Shown here: one piece after another, positions 41,701-51,467 of the stretch | Layout: every line of letters begins with the position of its first letter | Numbering within the stretch: the first letter of the stretch is position 1 | From: Geobacter sp. | GTDB lineage: Bacteria; Desulfobacterota; Desulfuromonadia; Geobacterales; Geobacteraceae | Direction of reading: 5' to 3' | DNA: 64,000 bases | Assembly (NCBI GenBank): GCA_003314535.1 | Contig: POSG01000006.1 | Coordinates: 100,685 to 164,684 of the forward strand | Notes under the pieces: generated by a model | The model's input: the letters and a program-made list of their open reading frames with translations, nothing else | Databases searched by the model: none | What the model was told of the DNA's origin: nothing | Made by a program: the position numbers and the translations under genes

Positions 41701-43935
41701 ATGAATGACGTGGAGCTGGAGAAATCACAGGTCCTGTTCGGCAGCGATCCTACTGAAAACATCGTTGCAGCGGTTTTGGCCGGACGTTTCATCCGGTTGT
41801 TCCTCAGGACCGGGCGGAAGGTCGTGTTCCGCGACGACCCGTTCCACCCCTTCATGCTACTTGAAGCCCCCGATCTTATTGCGGATTTCGGGCGACCTGT
41901 GAGCTTCAGGACCCTGTCCGGTCCCGGAGAGTACCGGATCCAGGCAGTTTTCCAGGATTGGGGGGACTGCATGGCCGCCAGGGATTTCCTGTCCAGGCGC
42001 ACTGGCAAAACTCCCTCTGCCCCTGACGCTCCCTATCTGTTCCTTTCCGACCCCGTGCACCAGCACCTGCTTGTTACCGGCAAGACACTGTTCAAGGGCA
42101 TGGATTTCGGACAGCTGCGGCGCCTTGCGCTTGACATCGAAACCGATTGTTCCGAGGGCTTCGAATTTTCCAACCCGGAGCGTGAAGATGACAGGATCCT
42201 TTCAATAGCCGTGATGGATTCGGACGGATACCAGGAAGTGCTTTCCGGCCATTCCATGGGAGAGGGCCCGATGCTGGAGAGGCTGGGAGAGATCATCCGC
42301 GAGAGGGACCCTGATGTGCTTGAAGGGCATAACATATTCCGTTTCGACCTCGAGTACCTGCGGGTGCGCGCAGCCCGTTCAGGTGCCCGGCTCTCCTGGG
42401 GCAGGGACGGCAGCGAGCCGAAGGTGCGGGAGTCCCGTTTCACGATAGCCGAGAGAAGCATCGATTACCCGCGTTACGATATCTACGGCCGCCATGTCAT
42501 TGACACCTATTTCCTGGCCCAGATCCACGACATTGGCGCCAGGGACATGGAAAGCTATGGCCTGAAGTCCGTGGCGGCGCATTTCGGCCTGTCGGCCCCG
42601 GAGCGAGTATACCTCGACCGATCCAATATCAGGGAAGCCTTTGAAAATGACCCCGAAACGCTCCGCAGGTACAACCTGGATGATGTGCGTGAAACTCTTG
42701 CTCTTTCGGGGCTTCTGTCCCCATCGTATTTCCTTCAGACCCGCATTTTTCCCTATTCATACCAGAACTGCATCATCAGAGGCGCTGCGACGCGGATCAA
42801 TTCCCTGTTTATAAGGGAATACCTGCGGCAGGGGGTTGCCGTGCCCCGCGCACCCGGAGGAAACGGAGGCTTCGAAGGGGGCTATACTGATGTATTCAGT
42901 CACGGCGTTGTCGGGCCTGTCATCCACTGTGACGTGGCGTCGCTCTACCCTTCCCTGATTCTATCCCATGGCGTGAGTCCGGCCAGGGATTCCCTGGGGC
43001 TGTTCCTCCCGCTTTTGTCCCGCCTGAGGGATTTTCGACTTGCTGCCAAGCGAAAGATGCGTGAAGCAACGGATCCGGGAGCCATGGAACATTTCAGTGC
43101 TTTGCAGCAGACGTTCAAGGTGCTCATCAATTCCTTCTACGGATATCTTGGATCCCCGCTGCACAATTTTTCAGACCCCGAAGCCGCCGCCCTCACTGCC
43201 CGCCTGGGCCGGGACACGATAATGGCCATGATTGCCTGGCTCCAGGAACAAAATGCCCGCCCTGTCGAGATTGATACCGACGGAGTCTATTTCATGCCTC
43301 CCTTTGGGGTCGATTCACCGGAAAGTGAAGTGGCCTTCGTTGCCCGGTTGTCCGAGACGCTGCCCGCTGGAATCGACGTAGAGGCAGACGGCCGCTATCG
43401 TTCCATGTTCTCGTACAAGAGCAAGAACTATGCGCTTCTGGGCTTTGACGGCTCTGTCCAGGTCAAGGGAAGCGCTTTGAAATCCCGCGGCATGGAGCGG
43501 TATCTCCGCGATTTTATGAGAGCAGTGATCTGCTGCTTGCTGAAGGGGGAAAGCGCCGGGATAAATGACGTGTACGAGGAATATGGCAGGCGGCTGCGCG
43601 ATCATCAGTTCCAGATTTCATGGCTCGCCAAGACGGAGACGCTTGGAGAATCTCCGGCAACCTATCGGCAGAAGGTGGCCAAGGGGCGGAGAAACAGGTC
43701 GGCAGCATATGAACTGGCGGGCCGGTCGGACCACGAATACAGGGCCGGCGACCAGGTAAGCTATTATGTCACCGGCAGCGGGAAGCGGGTCGTTTCCTAT
43801 GAGAACTGCAAGCTCGTTTCCTCTTATGATCCGGCCCGGCCGGACGTCAATCTGGAGTTCTACCTTGACAGGCTTGCGCAGGCAAGGGAGAAGTTCAGCT
43901 CCTTCGTGGAGCGGGAAAACTCCCTTTTTTCATGA
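41701..43935 (+). CDS. Family B DNA polymerase (archaeal/Pol II-like)
   Basis: A 744-residue polymerase with intact motifs. Exonuclease: LALDIETD (D145, E147), NIFRFDLEYL (Exo II, D216) and YNLDD (Exo III). Polymerase: DVASLYPS (motif A, D411), KVLINSFYG (motif B) and EIDTDGVYF (motif C, D525/D527), then KSKNYALLG. It is shorter than E. coli Pol II (783) and differs in its start. All catalytic residues are kept, so it should have proofreading activity. It may serve in repair; the HD gene upstream is 57 bp away. Probably acquired by transfer. Confidence 0.92.
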   Translation: MNDVELEKSQVLFGSDPTENIVAAVLAGRFIRLFLRTGRKVVFRDDPFHPFMLLEAPDLIADFGRPVSFRTLSGPGEYRIQAVFQDWGDCMAARDFLSRRTGKTPSAPDAPYLFLSDPVHQHLLVTGKTLFKGMDFGQLRRLALDIETDCSEGFEFSNPEREDDRILSIAVMDSDGYQEVLSGHSMGEGPMLERLGEIIRERDPDVLEGHNIFRFDLEYLRVRAARSGARLSWGRDGSEPKVRESRFTIAERSIDYPRYDIYGRHVIDTYFLAQIHDIGARDMESYGLKSVAAHFGLSAPERVYLDRSNIREAFENDPETLRRYNLDDVRETLALSGLLSPSYFLQTRIFPYSYQNCIIRGAATRINSLFIREYLRQGVAVPRAPGGNGGFEGGYTDVFSHGVVGPVIHCDVASLYPSLILSHGVSPARDSLGLFLPLLSRLRDFRLAAKRKMREATDPGAMEHFSALQQTFKVLINSFYGYLGSPLHNFSDPEAAALTARLGRDTIMAMIAWLQEQNARPVEIDTDGVYFMPPFGVDSPESEVAFVARLSETLPAGIDVEADGRYRSMFSYKSKNYALLGFDGSVQVKGSALKSRGMERYLRDFMRAVICCLLKGESAGINDVYEEYGRRLRDHQFQISWLAKTETLGESPATYRQKVAKGRRNRSAAYELAGRSDHEYRAGDQVSYYVTGSGKRVVSYENCKLVSSYDPARPDVNLEFYLDRLAQAREKFSSFVERENSLFS

Positions 43936-44108
43936 TGTTCCGGAGATGAATGGTTGTAAGGCAGGTGTTTTTGTGGTACAAATGGAGCAAGTCCCGGTTT
44001 GACATTATTGCCCCTCTAGCTTGTTGTGTGCCGAACACCCGACCTTCCCGAAACATTTTTTCAGCAGCATGCTCGACGGTTTTGCGATTTCCCGAAAAGG
44101 AGAGTTTC

Positions 44109-44486
44109 ATGCAGAGAAAAACAGTTCTCGCATATGTGGTGCTTGCAGCAGTGGTGGCCGTTCTTTGGGGTTCCGAGTCTTTTGCCGACGATATGCAACA
44201 GGTTGAGGAAAGCTCGCCCCAGGCGGTGGTCGGGGGGATGGGCAACAAGTTCGCGAGGGGCCTGGCCAACACGGCCACCGGGTGGCTGGAGTTGCCCAAG
44301 CAGATTTACGTGACCTGCAAGGAGGAAGGAACGGTTCAGGGAATTCTGATAGGTCCCCTCAAGGGGATAGGGATGACATTGGCACGGACCCTGGCAGGAG
44401 TCGGCGAAGTTGCCACGTTCTTTGCACCGACGCCGGGGTTCTATGACCCTTTCATGGAGCCGGACTACGTCTGGCAGGAAGAATGA
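44109..44486 (+). CDS. Small exosortase-system-type protein (TIGR04073-like)
   Basis: A 125-residue secreted protein: signal (LAYVVLAAVVAVLWGSESFA), then NKFARGLANTATGWLELPKQIY, VQGILIGPLKGIGMTLARTLAGVGEVATFF and PDYVWQEE. This matches the pattern of the TIGR04073 family, found with exosortase systems but often alone. Function unknown. AAAAGGAGA precedes the ATG. Confidence 0.8.
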   Translation: MQRKTVLAYVVLAAVVAVLWGSESFADDMQQVEESSPQAVVGGMGNKFARGLANTATGWLELPKQIYVTCKEEGTVQGILIGPLKGIGMTLARTLAGVGEVATFFAPTPGFYDPFMEPDYVWQEE

Positions 44487-44502
44487 AGCGGTTAATGGCG
44501 GA

Positions 44503-44540
44503 AACAAAAAAGCCGCATCTGACGATGCGGCTTTTTTGTT
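44503..44540. terminator. Bidirectional terminator
   Basis: A 17-bp perfect stem AACAAAAAAGCCGCATC / GATGCGGCTTTTTTGTT, TGAC loop, with T-runs on both strands between converging genes. Confidence 0.95.
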
Positions 44541-44554
44541 CGTAGCGAACGTAA

Positions 44555-44809
44555 TTACTTCGCAGCCGGAGCAGCAGGAGCAGCAGGCTCAGCCGGAGCA
44601 GCCGGGGCAGCTTCTTTCTTCGGTGCTTTTTTGGCTTTCTTTGCTTTCTTTGCTTTTTTGGCTTTCTTTACAGGCTTCTTGGTTTCTTCTTTTTTCACTT
44701 CCGGAGCGGCAGGAGCAGCAGGAGCAGGTGCGGGCTCAGCGGCGCAAACGACACCGGCGAAAGCGATAGCTACGAGAGCGGCAGCGATGGTGGACAGAAC
44801 TTTTTTCAT
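44555..44809 (-). CDS. Secreted Lys/Ala/Pro-rich small protein
   Basis: An 84-residue protein with signal peptide (TIAAALVAIAFAGVVCAA) and a mature part of low complexity: PAPAPAAPAAPEV, then KKPVKKAKKAKKAKKAKK and a tail of PAAPAEPAAPAAP. It has no catalytic motif. Such basic, repetitive chains may bind acidic polymers or metals. AAGGAGG precedes the ATG at 44809. Confidence 0.8.
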   Translation of the reverse strand: MKKVLSTIAAALVAIAFAGVVCAAEPAPAPAAPAAPEVKKEETKKPVKKAKKAKKAKKAKKAPKKEAAPAAPAEPAAPAAPAAK

Positions 44810-44956
44810 TTTACTTCCTCCTTGAATTTGTTTACGTTCTTCATATAGCATCTGTCGTGCCAAACCGGATGAAATCTCTATGAGCCCGAATTAGCTGTGT
44901 TTTTGTGCCAAGCACGATTTATGACAGGCTTCATGCAGCCGCATTTCATACACATG

Positions 44957-44974
44957 ATACCTCATTTGAGGTAT
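44957..44974. promoter_or_regulatory. Perfect palindrome upstream of radical SAM gene
   Basis: ATACCTCA-TT-TGAGGTAT. It lies 72 bp before the probable TTG start of the next gene and has the shape of a repressor operator. Confidence 0.4.
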
Positions 44975-45045
44975 GTGCTGCGTTGCCGGCGTGCAAAAAC
45001 GGATGCATTGCAGCTACGAAAATAAATAAATATTCCGGAGGACCT

Positions 45046-47613
45046 TTGCAGTACGATACACTCCTTTCAGTAGAAAAACCCGCCCGGTACATGGGAAATG
45101 AATTCGGCTCCGTAGCCAAGGGGCCGGTTGACGTAAAATTCGTGCTCGCTTTCCCCGATGTCTACGAAGTCGGCATGAGCCACCTGGGTTCGCAGATTCT
45201 CTATTCCATTCTCAACGGATTCGGCTGGGCGGCTGCGGAACGGGCCTATGCGCCCTGGCCCGACATGGAAGAAGCCATGCGCTCCAGGGGAGAGAGACTT
45301 GCCACTTTGGAAACCGGAATGCCCCTGGCCGAGGCTGATATTGTCGGTTTCACACTCCAGTATGAACTGTCGTACACCAATATCCTCAACATGCTCGAGC
45401 TGGCGGGAATACCGCTCATGGCAGCCGAGCGCGGAAAGGAATTCCCGCTGGTTCTGGGAGGAGGGCCCTGCGCCGGAAATCCGGAGCCCGTTGCGGAATT
45501 TTTCGACGCTGTTCTCTTCGGGGATGGTGAAGAAGCGATCGTGGAGATTGCCGAAGCTTATCGCGAGTGGAAAAAGGGGAATGGTGGCAAAGCTGAGCTT
45601 CTCGAACGACTGTCAGCAATTGAAGGTGTTTACATACCTTCTTTTTTCGCTGTCACCAATGACGGACCAAGGGTTTCTGAAATACGCCCGTTGAAAACCG
45701 GATACGAAAAGGTGCGGCGCAGGATCGCCCCGGACCTGGATCGCGTGCCATATCCCGTAAATCCCGTGGTCCCGTTTCTGAAAACGGTTCATGACAGGGT
45801 GAGCATGGAGATTGCCCGCGGCTGTACCAGGGGATGCCGTTTCTGCCAGGCAGGATACATCTATCGCCCGGTCAGGGAGCGCTCGCCGGAATCGGTGCTG
45901 GCCGCTATCCACGCCGTCCTGAGCAACACCGGTTACGAGGAAATCTCCCTGATGTCACTTTCGTCAGCGGACTACGGCTGCATCGACGGTCTTCTCCGTG
46001 CCCTGATGGAGAGGTACGCTGATGAGCGGGTGGCAGTTTCCTTCCCCTCTCTCCGCGTGGGCAGCCTGACCAGGGACCTGGTGGAGCAGGTCGCCAGGGT
46101 CAGGAAAACCGGCTTCACCCTGGCCCCGGAGGCGGGCAGCGAGCGTATGCGCAGGGTTATAAACAAGGGGATACTGGAAGAAGACCTGGTGAGGAATGCC
46201 TTTGATGTCTATCACGCGGGCTGGAGGGTCATAAAACTATATTTCATGATCGGCCTGCCGACGGAAACCAGGGAGGATGTGCTGGGAATCGCGGAATTGT
46301 CCGCGAGGGTCCGTCGTGCCGGAAGGGAAGCCGGACAGCATGGCGACGTGAACGTCTCCGTGAGCAATTTCGTTCCAAAGCCCCACACCCCCTTTCAATG
46401 GGAGCCCCAGCTGGGCCGCGAAGAGATCGTTGCGCGGCAGCATTTGCTCAGGAACGAGCTGAAGAAGCGGAAACTCGCTTTCAAGTGGCACGATGCAACC
46501 CTTTCCCAGCTGGAGGGTGTCTTTGCCCGCGGCGATCGCAGGCTGTCGCGGGTGCTCCTGAAGGCGCGCGAACTGGGATGCAGATTCGACGGCTGGGGCG
46601 AGCACGTGGATTTCGGCAAATGGCGCCAGGCTTTCGAGTCCACCGGCATTGATCCGGAATCTTACCTGCGAAGGCGCGAGACGAACGAGATCCTCCCTTG
46701 GGACCATCTTGAGAGCGGGGTCGGAAAGGACTTCCTGCGGACGGAAATGGAACGGGCACTTGCCGAGCTTCCGACCGGAGACTGCCGAACCGGCAGCTGT
46801 ACCTGTTGCGGTGTCTGTGATTTCTCGCGCGTCAGGCCGGTTGTCCACGTGCCCGGGGCCGATTCCCTGCAGGAGGAAGGGGCGGGTTCCGCAAGCATCG
46901 GGACGCCTGCGCCGTATCCAGGCGGGGAGGGGGAGCCTGAAGTCCCGGCGGAGAGGATTCGTCTCCGTTTCACAAAGACCGGCGCCATGAGCCTTTTGAG
47001 CCACCTGGAAATTATCCACCTGTTCACCAGGGCAGTGCGCCGTGCCGGGATTCCCATACTCTATTCGCGCGGCTTTCATCCCCATCCGAAATTTTCCTTT
47101 GCCACGGCCCTGTCGGTCGGCGTTGAATCCCGGGCTGAATACATGGACATGGAAATTGCCACGGGGTTTGGCGCCCAAAGGACGCTGCAGGCACTGAACC
47201 TGGCGCTTCCCGCGGGCATCGAGATAGTGGAGGCCCGGGCGGTCCCCCTCAAGAGCCCGTCGCTGAGCGTCATGCTCGCTTCCACGAGCTACCGGGTGAC
47301 ATTACCCCCGGCCCTGGTGTCCGGGCTGCCCTCGCTTGCCGAAGCGTTTCTGCGGCTGGAATCGTTTCCCTACCAGCGTGTCAAGAAGGGCAAGGTAGCT
47401 GTCATGGATCTGCGGCGCGAACTCATCAGCCTGCACGCCGACGGCCGCATGCTGGAGATGACCGTCGGAAGGGGCAAGCCTGTCGAGTTCGCCTCGGCCA
47501 TAACCGGACTGCCCCAGGAGGCTCTCCGTTCCATGGAGATTGAAAAGCTCGGGGTTCATTTTTCCGATGCCGTTGCTGCCGGGGACACAAAAGGTTGCGA
47601 TACGGATTGTTAA
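45046..47613 (+). CDS. B12-binding-type radical SAM protein (TIGR03960/TIGR03936 fusion)
   Basis: An 855-residue protein. N-terminal LLSVEKPARYMGNEFGSV and FVLAFPDVYEVGMSHLGSQILY are the TIGR03960 start; the radical SAM motif is CTRGCRFCQAG; CTCCGVCDFSRVRP ends that half. The C-terminus (RIRLRFTKTGAMSLLSHLEIIHLF, YSRGFHPHPKF) is the TIGR03936/DUF2344 domain. The fused pair is typical next to rng in this clade; role in rRNA or tRNA modification is suspected. Start: TTG at 45046, behind GGAGGA; no ATG gives the conserved N-terminus. Confidence 0.86.
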   Translation: MQYDTLLSVEKPARYMGNEFGSVAKGPVDVKFVLAFPDVYEVGMSHLGSQILYSILNGFGWAAAERAYAPWPDMEEAMRSRGERLATLETGMPLAEADIVGFTLQYELSYTNILNMLELAGIPLMAAERGKEFPLVLGGGPCAGNPEPVAEFFDAVLFGDGEEAIVEIAEAYREWKKGNGGKAELLERLSAIEGVYIPSFFAVTNDGPRVSEIRPLKTGYEKVRRRIAPDLDRVPYPVNPVVPFLKTVHDRVSMEIARGCTRGCRFCQAGYIYRPVRERSPESVLAAIHAVLSNTGYEEISLMSLSSADYGCIDGLLRALMERYADERVAVSFPSLRVGSLTRDLVEQVARVRKTGFTLAPEAGSERMRRVINKGILEEDLVRNAFDVYHAGWRVIKLYFMIGLPTETREDVLGIAELSARVRRAGREAGQHGDVNVSVSNFVPKPHTPFQWEPQLGREEIVARQHLLRNELKKRKLAFKWHDATLSQLEGVFARGDRRLSRVLLKARELGCRFDGWGEHVDFGKWRQAFESTGIDPESYLRRRETNEILPWDHLESGVGKDFLRTEMERALAELPTGDCRTGSCTCCGVCDFSRVRPVVHVPGADSLQEEGAGSASIGTPAPYPGGEGEPEVPAERIRLRFTKTGAMSLLSHLEIIHLFTRAVRRAGIPILYSRGFHPHPKFSFATALSVGVESRAEYMDMEIATGFGAQRTLQALNLALPAGIEIVEARAVPLKSPSLSVMLASTSYRVTLPPALVSGLPSLAEAFLRLESFPYQRVKKGKVAVMDLRRELISLHADGRMLEMTVGRGKPVEFASAITGLPQEALRSMEIEKLGVHFSDAVAAGDTKGCDTDC

Positions 47614-47677
47614 TGCTTAAGATTCGAGGTGCGCGTTCAGCGCCGGAGGTCTTGTCAAAAAACGGAGTGAGGTGAGA

Positions 47678-49189
47678 ATGGCAAATGAACTGGTTATCAA
47701 CACCACTACCCACGAGACGCGTATAGCTCTGATAGAGAACGGCACCATCGCAGAGCTTTACATGGAGAGGAGCAGAGTAAAGGGTATAGTCGGGAACATT
47801 TACAAGGGAAGGGTGATCCGTGTACTCCCGGGGATGCAGGCAGCCTTTGTGGATATCGGCATGGAAAAGGCGGCTTTTCTCTACGTGGCCGACGTCTTCG
47901 AGGCGATTGAGGATTATGAATCCTTCATGGACGGCAACGGCAAGCAGGAAAACTCCGCTGAAGGGGATGGCCAGCACCTGGGTCCTCTCCACCCGATCGA
48001 GGAACTGCTGCAGGAAGGCCAGGAGATCCTGGTGCAGGTTTCCAAGGAGCCCATAGGGACCAAGGGGGCCAGGATTACCTCCCACATTTCCCTTCCCGGC
48101 CGACACCTGGTCTACATGCCTACTGTTGACCATGTCGGGGTTTCGCGCCGGATCGAGAACGAGGTTGAGCGGGAGCGCCTCAAGGAGATAGTCGAGCGCA
48201 TAAAGCCCAATTCGGGCGGCTTCATCATCCGCACCGTGTCCGAGGGGAAGAGTGAGGAGGACCTGCTTACCGACATGCAGTACCTGACGACGCTTTGGGA
48301 TGAGATTGTCAGGAAGAACGAGAAGTCCCATGCATCTTCCCTGGTGCATTCGGACCTGGACATGACCCAGAAGGTCGTGCGCGACATCCTGAGCGAGGAC
48401 GTGGACCGTATCGTTGTGGATTCCAAGCCCGAATACGACAAGATCGTCCAGTTCATAACCACTTTCATGCCGAAGATCAAGTATTCCATCGAGCTGTACG
48501 AGGAAAGCGAGCCCATTTTCGATCATTTCGGCCTGGAAGTGGAGATAAGCAGGGCGCTGGAGCGCAAGGTGTGGCTCAAATCCGGCGGTTACATCATCAT
48601 CGAGCAGACCGAAGCCCTTACCGCCGTCGACGTGAATACCGGGCGTTACGTGGGCAAGCACAACCTGGAGGACACGATCCTGAAGACCAACCTGGAGGCG
48701 GTCAAGGAAATCGCCTTCCAGTTGCGTCTGCGCAACATAGGCGGTATCATCATCATTGACTTCATCGACATGGAGAAGGAAGTCAACAGGGACAAGGTGT
48801 TCGCGGCTCTCGAAGAAGCGATGAAAGCCGATAAGTCCAAGACCAACATCCTGAAGATGTCTGAGCTGGGACTGGTGGAAATGACCCGCAAGAGGGTGCG
48901 CGAGAGCATCGGGCGACTGATGTGCGAATCCTGCCCCTACTGCGAGGGGTTGGGCTACATAAAGTCCAAGACCACGGTCTGCCAGGAGATTTTCCGCGAG
49001 TTGTGCCGCGAAATGCTTGATGTTCACGGCTCGAAGGTGATGCTGACAGTGCATCCCCAGGTTGCGGATCTTTTGTACGACGAAGAGCGTCGCGGCCTGG
49101 AGGACCTGGAAAAACGCTTCAAGAAGAGGATAACCGTCCGGGCCAAGCCCGGTTTCCACCAGGAACAATTCGAGGTAACGATTAATTGA
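47678..49189 (+). CDS. rng: Ribonuclease G/E family endoribonuclease
   Basis: A 503-residue RNase G: S1-like RNA-binding domain ([23 protein letters not shown]), the 5'-sensor region (RRIENEVER...), the DNase I-like catalytic Asp pair ([21 protein letters not shown]) and the Zn-link CESCPYCEG. Length fits RNase G, not the long RNase E. It matures 16S rRNA and decays mRNA. GAGG precedes the ATG at 47678. Confidence 0.94.
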   Translation: MANELVINTTTHETRIALIENGTIAELYMERSRVKGIVGNIYKGRVIRVLPGMQAAFVDIGMEKAAFLYVADVFEAIEDYESFMDGNGKQENSAEGDGQHLGPLHPIEELLQEGQEILVQVSKEPIGTKGARITSHISLPGRHLVYMPTVDHVGVSRRIENEVERERLKEIVERIKPNSGGFIIRTVSEGKSEEDLLTDMQYLTTLWDEIVRKNEKSHASSLVHSDLDMTQKVVRDILSEDVDRIVVDSKPEYDKIVQFITTFMPKIKYSIELYEESEPIFDHFGLEVEISRALERKVWLKSGGYIIIEQTEALTAVDVNTGRYVGKHNLEDTILKTNLEAVKEIAFQLRLRNIGGIIIIDFIDMEKEVNRDKVFAALEEAMKADKSKTNILKMSELGLVEMTRKRVRESIGRLMCESCPYCEGLGYIKSKTTVCQEIFRELCREMLDVHGSKVMLTVHPQVADLLYDEERRGLEDLEKRFKKRITVRAKPGFHQEQFEVTIN

Positions 49190-49217
49190 AGCCCGGACAG
49201 GGCTGCGGAGGGAGAGA

Positions 49218-50417
49218 ATGATAGGGACACCACTGAAGGGAAGCGCCACCAGGCTCATGATCCTGGGTTCCGGCGAACTGGGCAAGGAAGTGGTCATCGA
49301 GGCGCAGCGAATGGGCGTCGAGGTAATCGCGGTCGACCGTTACGCGGACGCTCCCGCAATGCAGGTTGCTCATCGGAGCCACGTAATCAACATGCTGGAC
49401 GGTGAGGCATTGAAGGAGCTGGTGCGTAAGGAGCAGCCGCGATACATAGTGCCGGAGATCGAGGCCATCCAGACCGAAACGCTGCTGGAGCTGGAAAAGG
49501 AGGGTTTTACCGTCATTCCGACCGCACGCGCCACGAACCTGACCATGAACCGTGAGGGCATCCGCAGGCTGGCGGCTGAAGAGCTTGGACTTCCCACTGC
49601 CGGCTACTTTTTCGCTTCGACTCTGGAGGAGTTCAGGGAAGGGGTGGCCCGGATCGGCATCCCGTGCGTTGTCAAGCCGACCATGAGTTCCTCGGGAAAG
49701 GGGCAAAGCGTTGTCAAGGACGCCGCCGATATCGAGCATGCGTGGAAGTATGCCGTTGAAGGGACCCGCGGCGCAGCCGACAAGGTGATCATAGAGGAGT
49801 TCATCTCCTTCGACTACGAGATAACCCTGCTGACGGTGCGTTCGGTGAGCGGCACGCGCTTCTGCCCGCCGATCGGCCACATCCAGGTTAAGGGCGATTA
49901 CCATGAATCGTGGCAGCCCATGCCCATGACGGACCAGGCCATGGCCGAGGCCCGGAGGCAGGCGAAGATCGTCACCGACGCTCTCGGCGGCTACGGCATC
50001 TTCGGCGTGGAGCTCTTCATCAGGGGCAATGACGTGTTTTTCAGCGAGGTCTCGCCCCGCCCCCACGACACCGGCATGGTCACCATGGTGTCCCAGAATC
50101 TTTCCGAGTTCGAACTGCATGTCCGGGCTATTCTCGGCCTGCCGGTCCCCGAGATCGTCTGCCTCGCTCCATCGGCATCGCATGTCATCCTGGCGGACAA
50201 GGCGGCAACGGATGTGAATTTCGAAGGCCTCGGCGAAGCCCTGTCGGTTCCGGAAACAAAGCTCCGCCTTTTCGGCAAGCCTGATACGCGCCCTGGCCGG
50301 AGGATGGGCGTAGCTCTTTCCCTGGGCAAGGATACGGATGAGGCAAGGAAGAGGGCAGAGCAGGCGGCCCACTCAATTGCGATATATAAGGTCGGTTCCG
50401 GATTAATATTAAAATGA
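49218..50417 (+). CDS. purT: Formate-dependent GAR formyltransferase PurT
   Basis: A 399-residue ATP-grasp enzyme: [61 protein letters not shown] and [17 protein letters not shown]. It adds formate to glycinamide ribonucleotide with ATP in purine synthesis. The start follows rng by 28 bp. The stop codon lies directly against the riboswitch promoter. Confidence 0.95.
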   Translation: MIGTPLKGSATRLMILGSGELGKEVVIEAQRMGVEVIAVDRYADAPAMQVAHRSHVINMLDGEALKELVRKEQPRYIVPEIEAIQTETLLELEKEGFTVIPTARATNLTMNREGIRRLAAEELGLPTAGYFFASTLEEFREGVARIGIPCVVKPTMSSSGKGQSVVKDAADIEHAWKYAVEGTRGAADKVIIEEFISFDYEITLLTVRSVSGTRFCPPIGHIQVKGDYHESWQPMPMTDQAMAEARRQAKIVTDALGGYGIFGVELFIRGNDVFFSEVSPRPHDTGMVTMVSQNLSEFELHVRAILGLPVPEIVCLAPSASHVILADKAATDVNFEGLGEALSVPETKLRLFGKPDTRPGRRMGVALSLGKDTDEARKRAEQAAHSIAIYKVGSGLILK

Positions 50418-50445
50418 TTGACATGAAATAAAACTCAGATAGAAT
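50418..50445 (+). promoter_or_regulatory. Sigma70-type promoter of riboswitch transcript
   Basis: TTGACA and TAGAAT separated by 16 bp, immediately after the purT stop codon. Confidence 0.75.
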
Positions 50446-50468
50446 AGGAAAAGCAGCATCTCCCACCC

Positions 50469-50567
50469 GCAGATTTTTCCGAGAATGGCAAACCCGGGGG
50501 AACCCGGGGACGCAAAGCCCATGGGTCCGAACAACCGGACAGCCGGGCTGCCGAAGAAAATACCTGC
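50469..50567 (+). ncRNA. c-di-GMP-I family (GEMM-I) riboswitch aptamer
   Basis: All core pieces are in place: GGCAAACC, a stem CCCGGG-GGAA-CCCGGG with a GNRA-like loop, GGGACGCAAAGCC, a second stem TCCG-AACAA-CGGA and a 3' CAGCCGGGCTGCC. Closing helix: GCAGATTTTTC with GAAAATACCTGC. The family binds c-di-GMP; a Geobacter subgroup binds cGAMP. The base before GCAAACC reads G, which by my alignment favours c-di-GMP, but this is uncertain. A terminator follows, then rplU. Confidence 0.9.
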
Positions 50568-50571
50568 CTGT

Positions 50572-50604
50572 GCCCCGCCTTCAGGTGAAGGCGGGGCTTT
50601 TTTT
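50572..50604 (+). terminator. Riboswitch expression platform terminator
   Basis: An 11-bp stem GCCCCGCCTTC / GAAGGCGGGGC, loop AGGT, seven T. The loop-side CAGGT can pair with ACCTG at the 3' side of the aptamer's closing helix, a possible switch. Confidence 0.9.
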
Positions 50605-50631
50605 GCCTGAATGCCTAAACCAAGAATCTTC

Positions 50632-50660
50632 TTGACATGCTGCCGATTATCATTTATTTT
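50632..50660 (+). promoter_or_regulatory. Promoter of rplU-rpmA
   Basis: TTGACA and TATTTT separated by 17 bp, downstream of the riboswitch terminator. Confidence 0.7.
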
Positions 50661-50701
50661 GAATCGCTCATATCTATTTCAGCATAAAGGTGGTGAAGTG
50701 C

Positions 50702-51010
50702 ATGTACGCAGTGGTTAGAACCGGAGGGAAACAGTACAAAGTTTCCGAGGGCGACCTCTTGAAGGTCGAAAAACTGGAGGGCGCGGTGGGCGACACCGTG
50801 GAGCTCACCGAAATCCTGATGGTTGGCGGCGACAAGGTTGCGATCGGAACACCTTTAGTGCCCAGCGCTTCTGTGGTCGGCAAGATTGTCGAACAGGGCA
50901 GGGACAAGAAGATTCTTGTCTTCAAGGCCAAGCGGAGAAAGAACTCCAGGAAGCTCAACGGGCACCGTCAGTACAGGACCGTTTTGAAGATAGAAAAGAT
51001 TAACGCGTAG
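50702..51010 (+). CDS. rplU: Ribosomal protein L21
   Basis: A 102-residue L21: [50 protein letters not shown]. It binds 23S rRNA in the large subunit. The ATG at 50702 gives the standard N-terminus; GTG at 50690 is four codons earlier. First gene of the rplU-rpmA-obgE set. Confidence 0.97.
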   Translation: MYAVVRTGGKQYKVSEGDLLKVEKLEGAVGDTVELTEILMVGGDKVAIGTPLVPSASVVGKIVEQGRDKKILVFKAKRRKNSRKLNGHRQYRTVLKIEKINA

Positions 51011-51041
51011 GGGGATTCCCCGCCAATCGGGAGGTTTTTCA

Positions 51042-51296
51042 ATGGCTCATAAGAAAGCGGGAGGCAGTACACGAAACGGTCGCGATTCGGCCGGCCAGCG
51101 GCTCGGCTGTAAGAAGTTCGGCGGAGAGCACGTAAAAGCCGGCAACATCATATACCGTCAGCGCGGCACCAGCATCCACCCGGGCAACAACGTGGGATGC
51201 GGCAAGGATTACACCCTGTTCGCCCTGATTGACGGGATCGTCAAGTTTGAACGGATGGGCAGGGACCGGAAAAAGGTTTCCGTTTACCCGGTCTAG
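51042..51296 (+). CDS. rpmA: Ribosomal protein L27
   Basis: An 84-residue L27: [38 protein letters not shown] and [14 protein letters not shown]. It contacts the peptidyl-transferase centre. The N-terminus starts directly with AHKKAGG, so no cleavable extension is present. GGGAGG lies upstream. Confidence 0.97.
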   Translation: MAHKKAGGSTRNGRDSAGQRLGCKKFGGEHVKAGNIIYRQRGTSIHPGNNVGCGKDYTLFALIDGIVKFERMGRDRKKVSVYPV

Positions 51297-51394
51297 AGTT
51301 CCAGGATGTGACTGCTGCCGGAGGGACCCGCCCGGCAGCGCGGACGAATGGTTTGCAGGAAAGGGCGCATTGCGCGCGCACTGCAGGGGTCAAT

Positions 51395-51429
51395 CCAGAA
51401 GCCTGGGGCCGAAAGCTCCAGGCTTCTGG
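51395..51429. promoter_or_regulatory. Long hairpin between rpmA and obgE
   Basis: A 15-bp stem (CCAGAAGCCTGG...CCAGGCTTCTGG with three inner pairs) and CGAAA loop. No T-run follows, so it may be a processing or stabilising element rather than a terminator. Confidence 0.65.
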
Positions 51430-51467
51430 TCATTTATGCGGATTGTCCGTCAGCGCAGAGGAGACGC

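Noticed and set aside
47426..49297. 623-codon minus-strand frame over rng
   Set aside because: Antisense to a fully conserved RNase G; composition is a shadow pattern.
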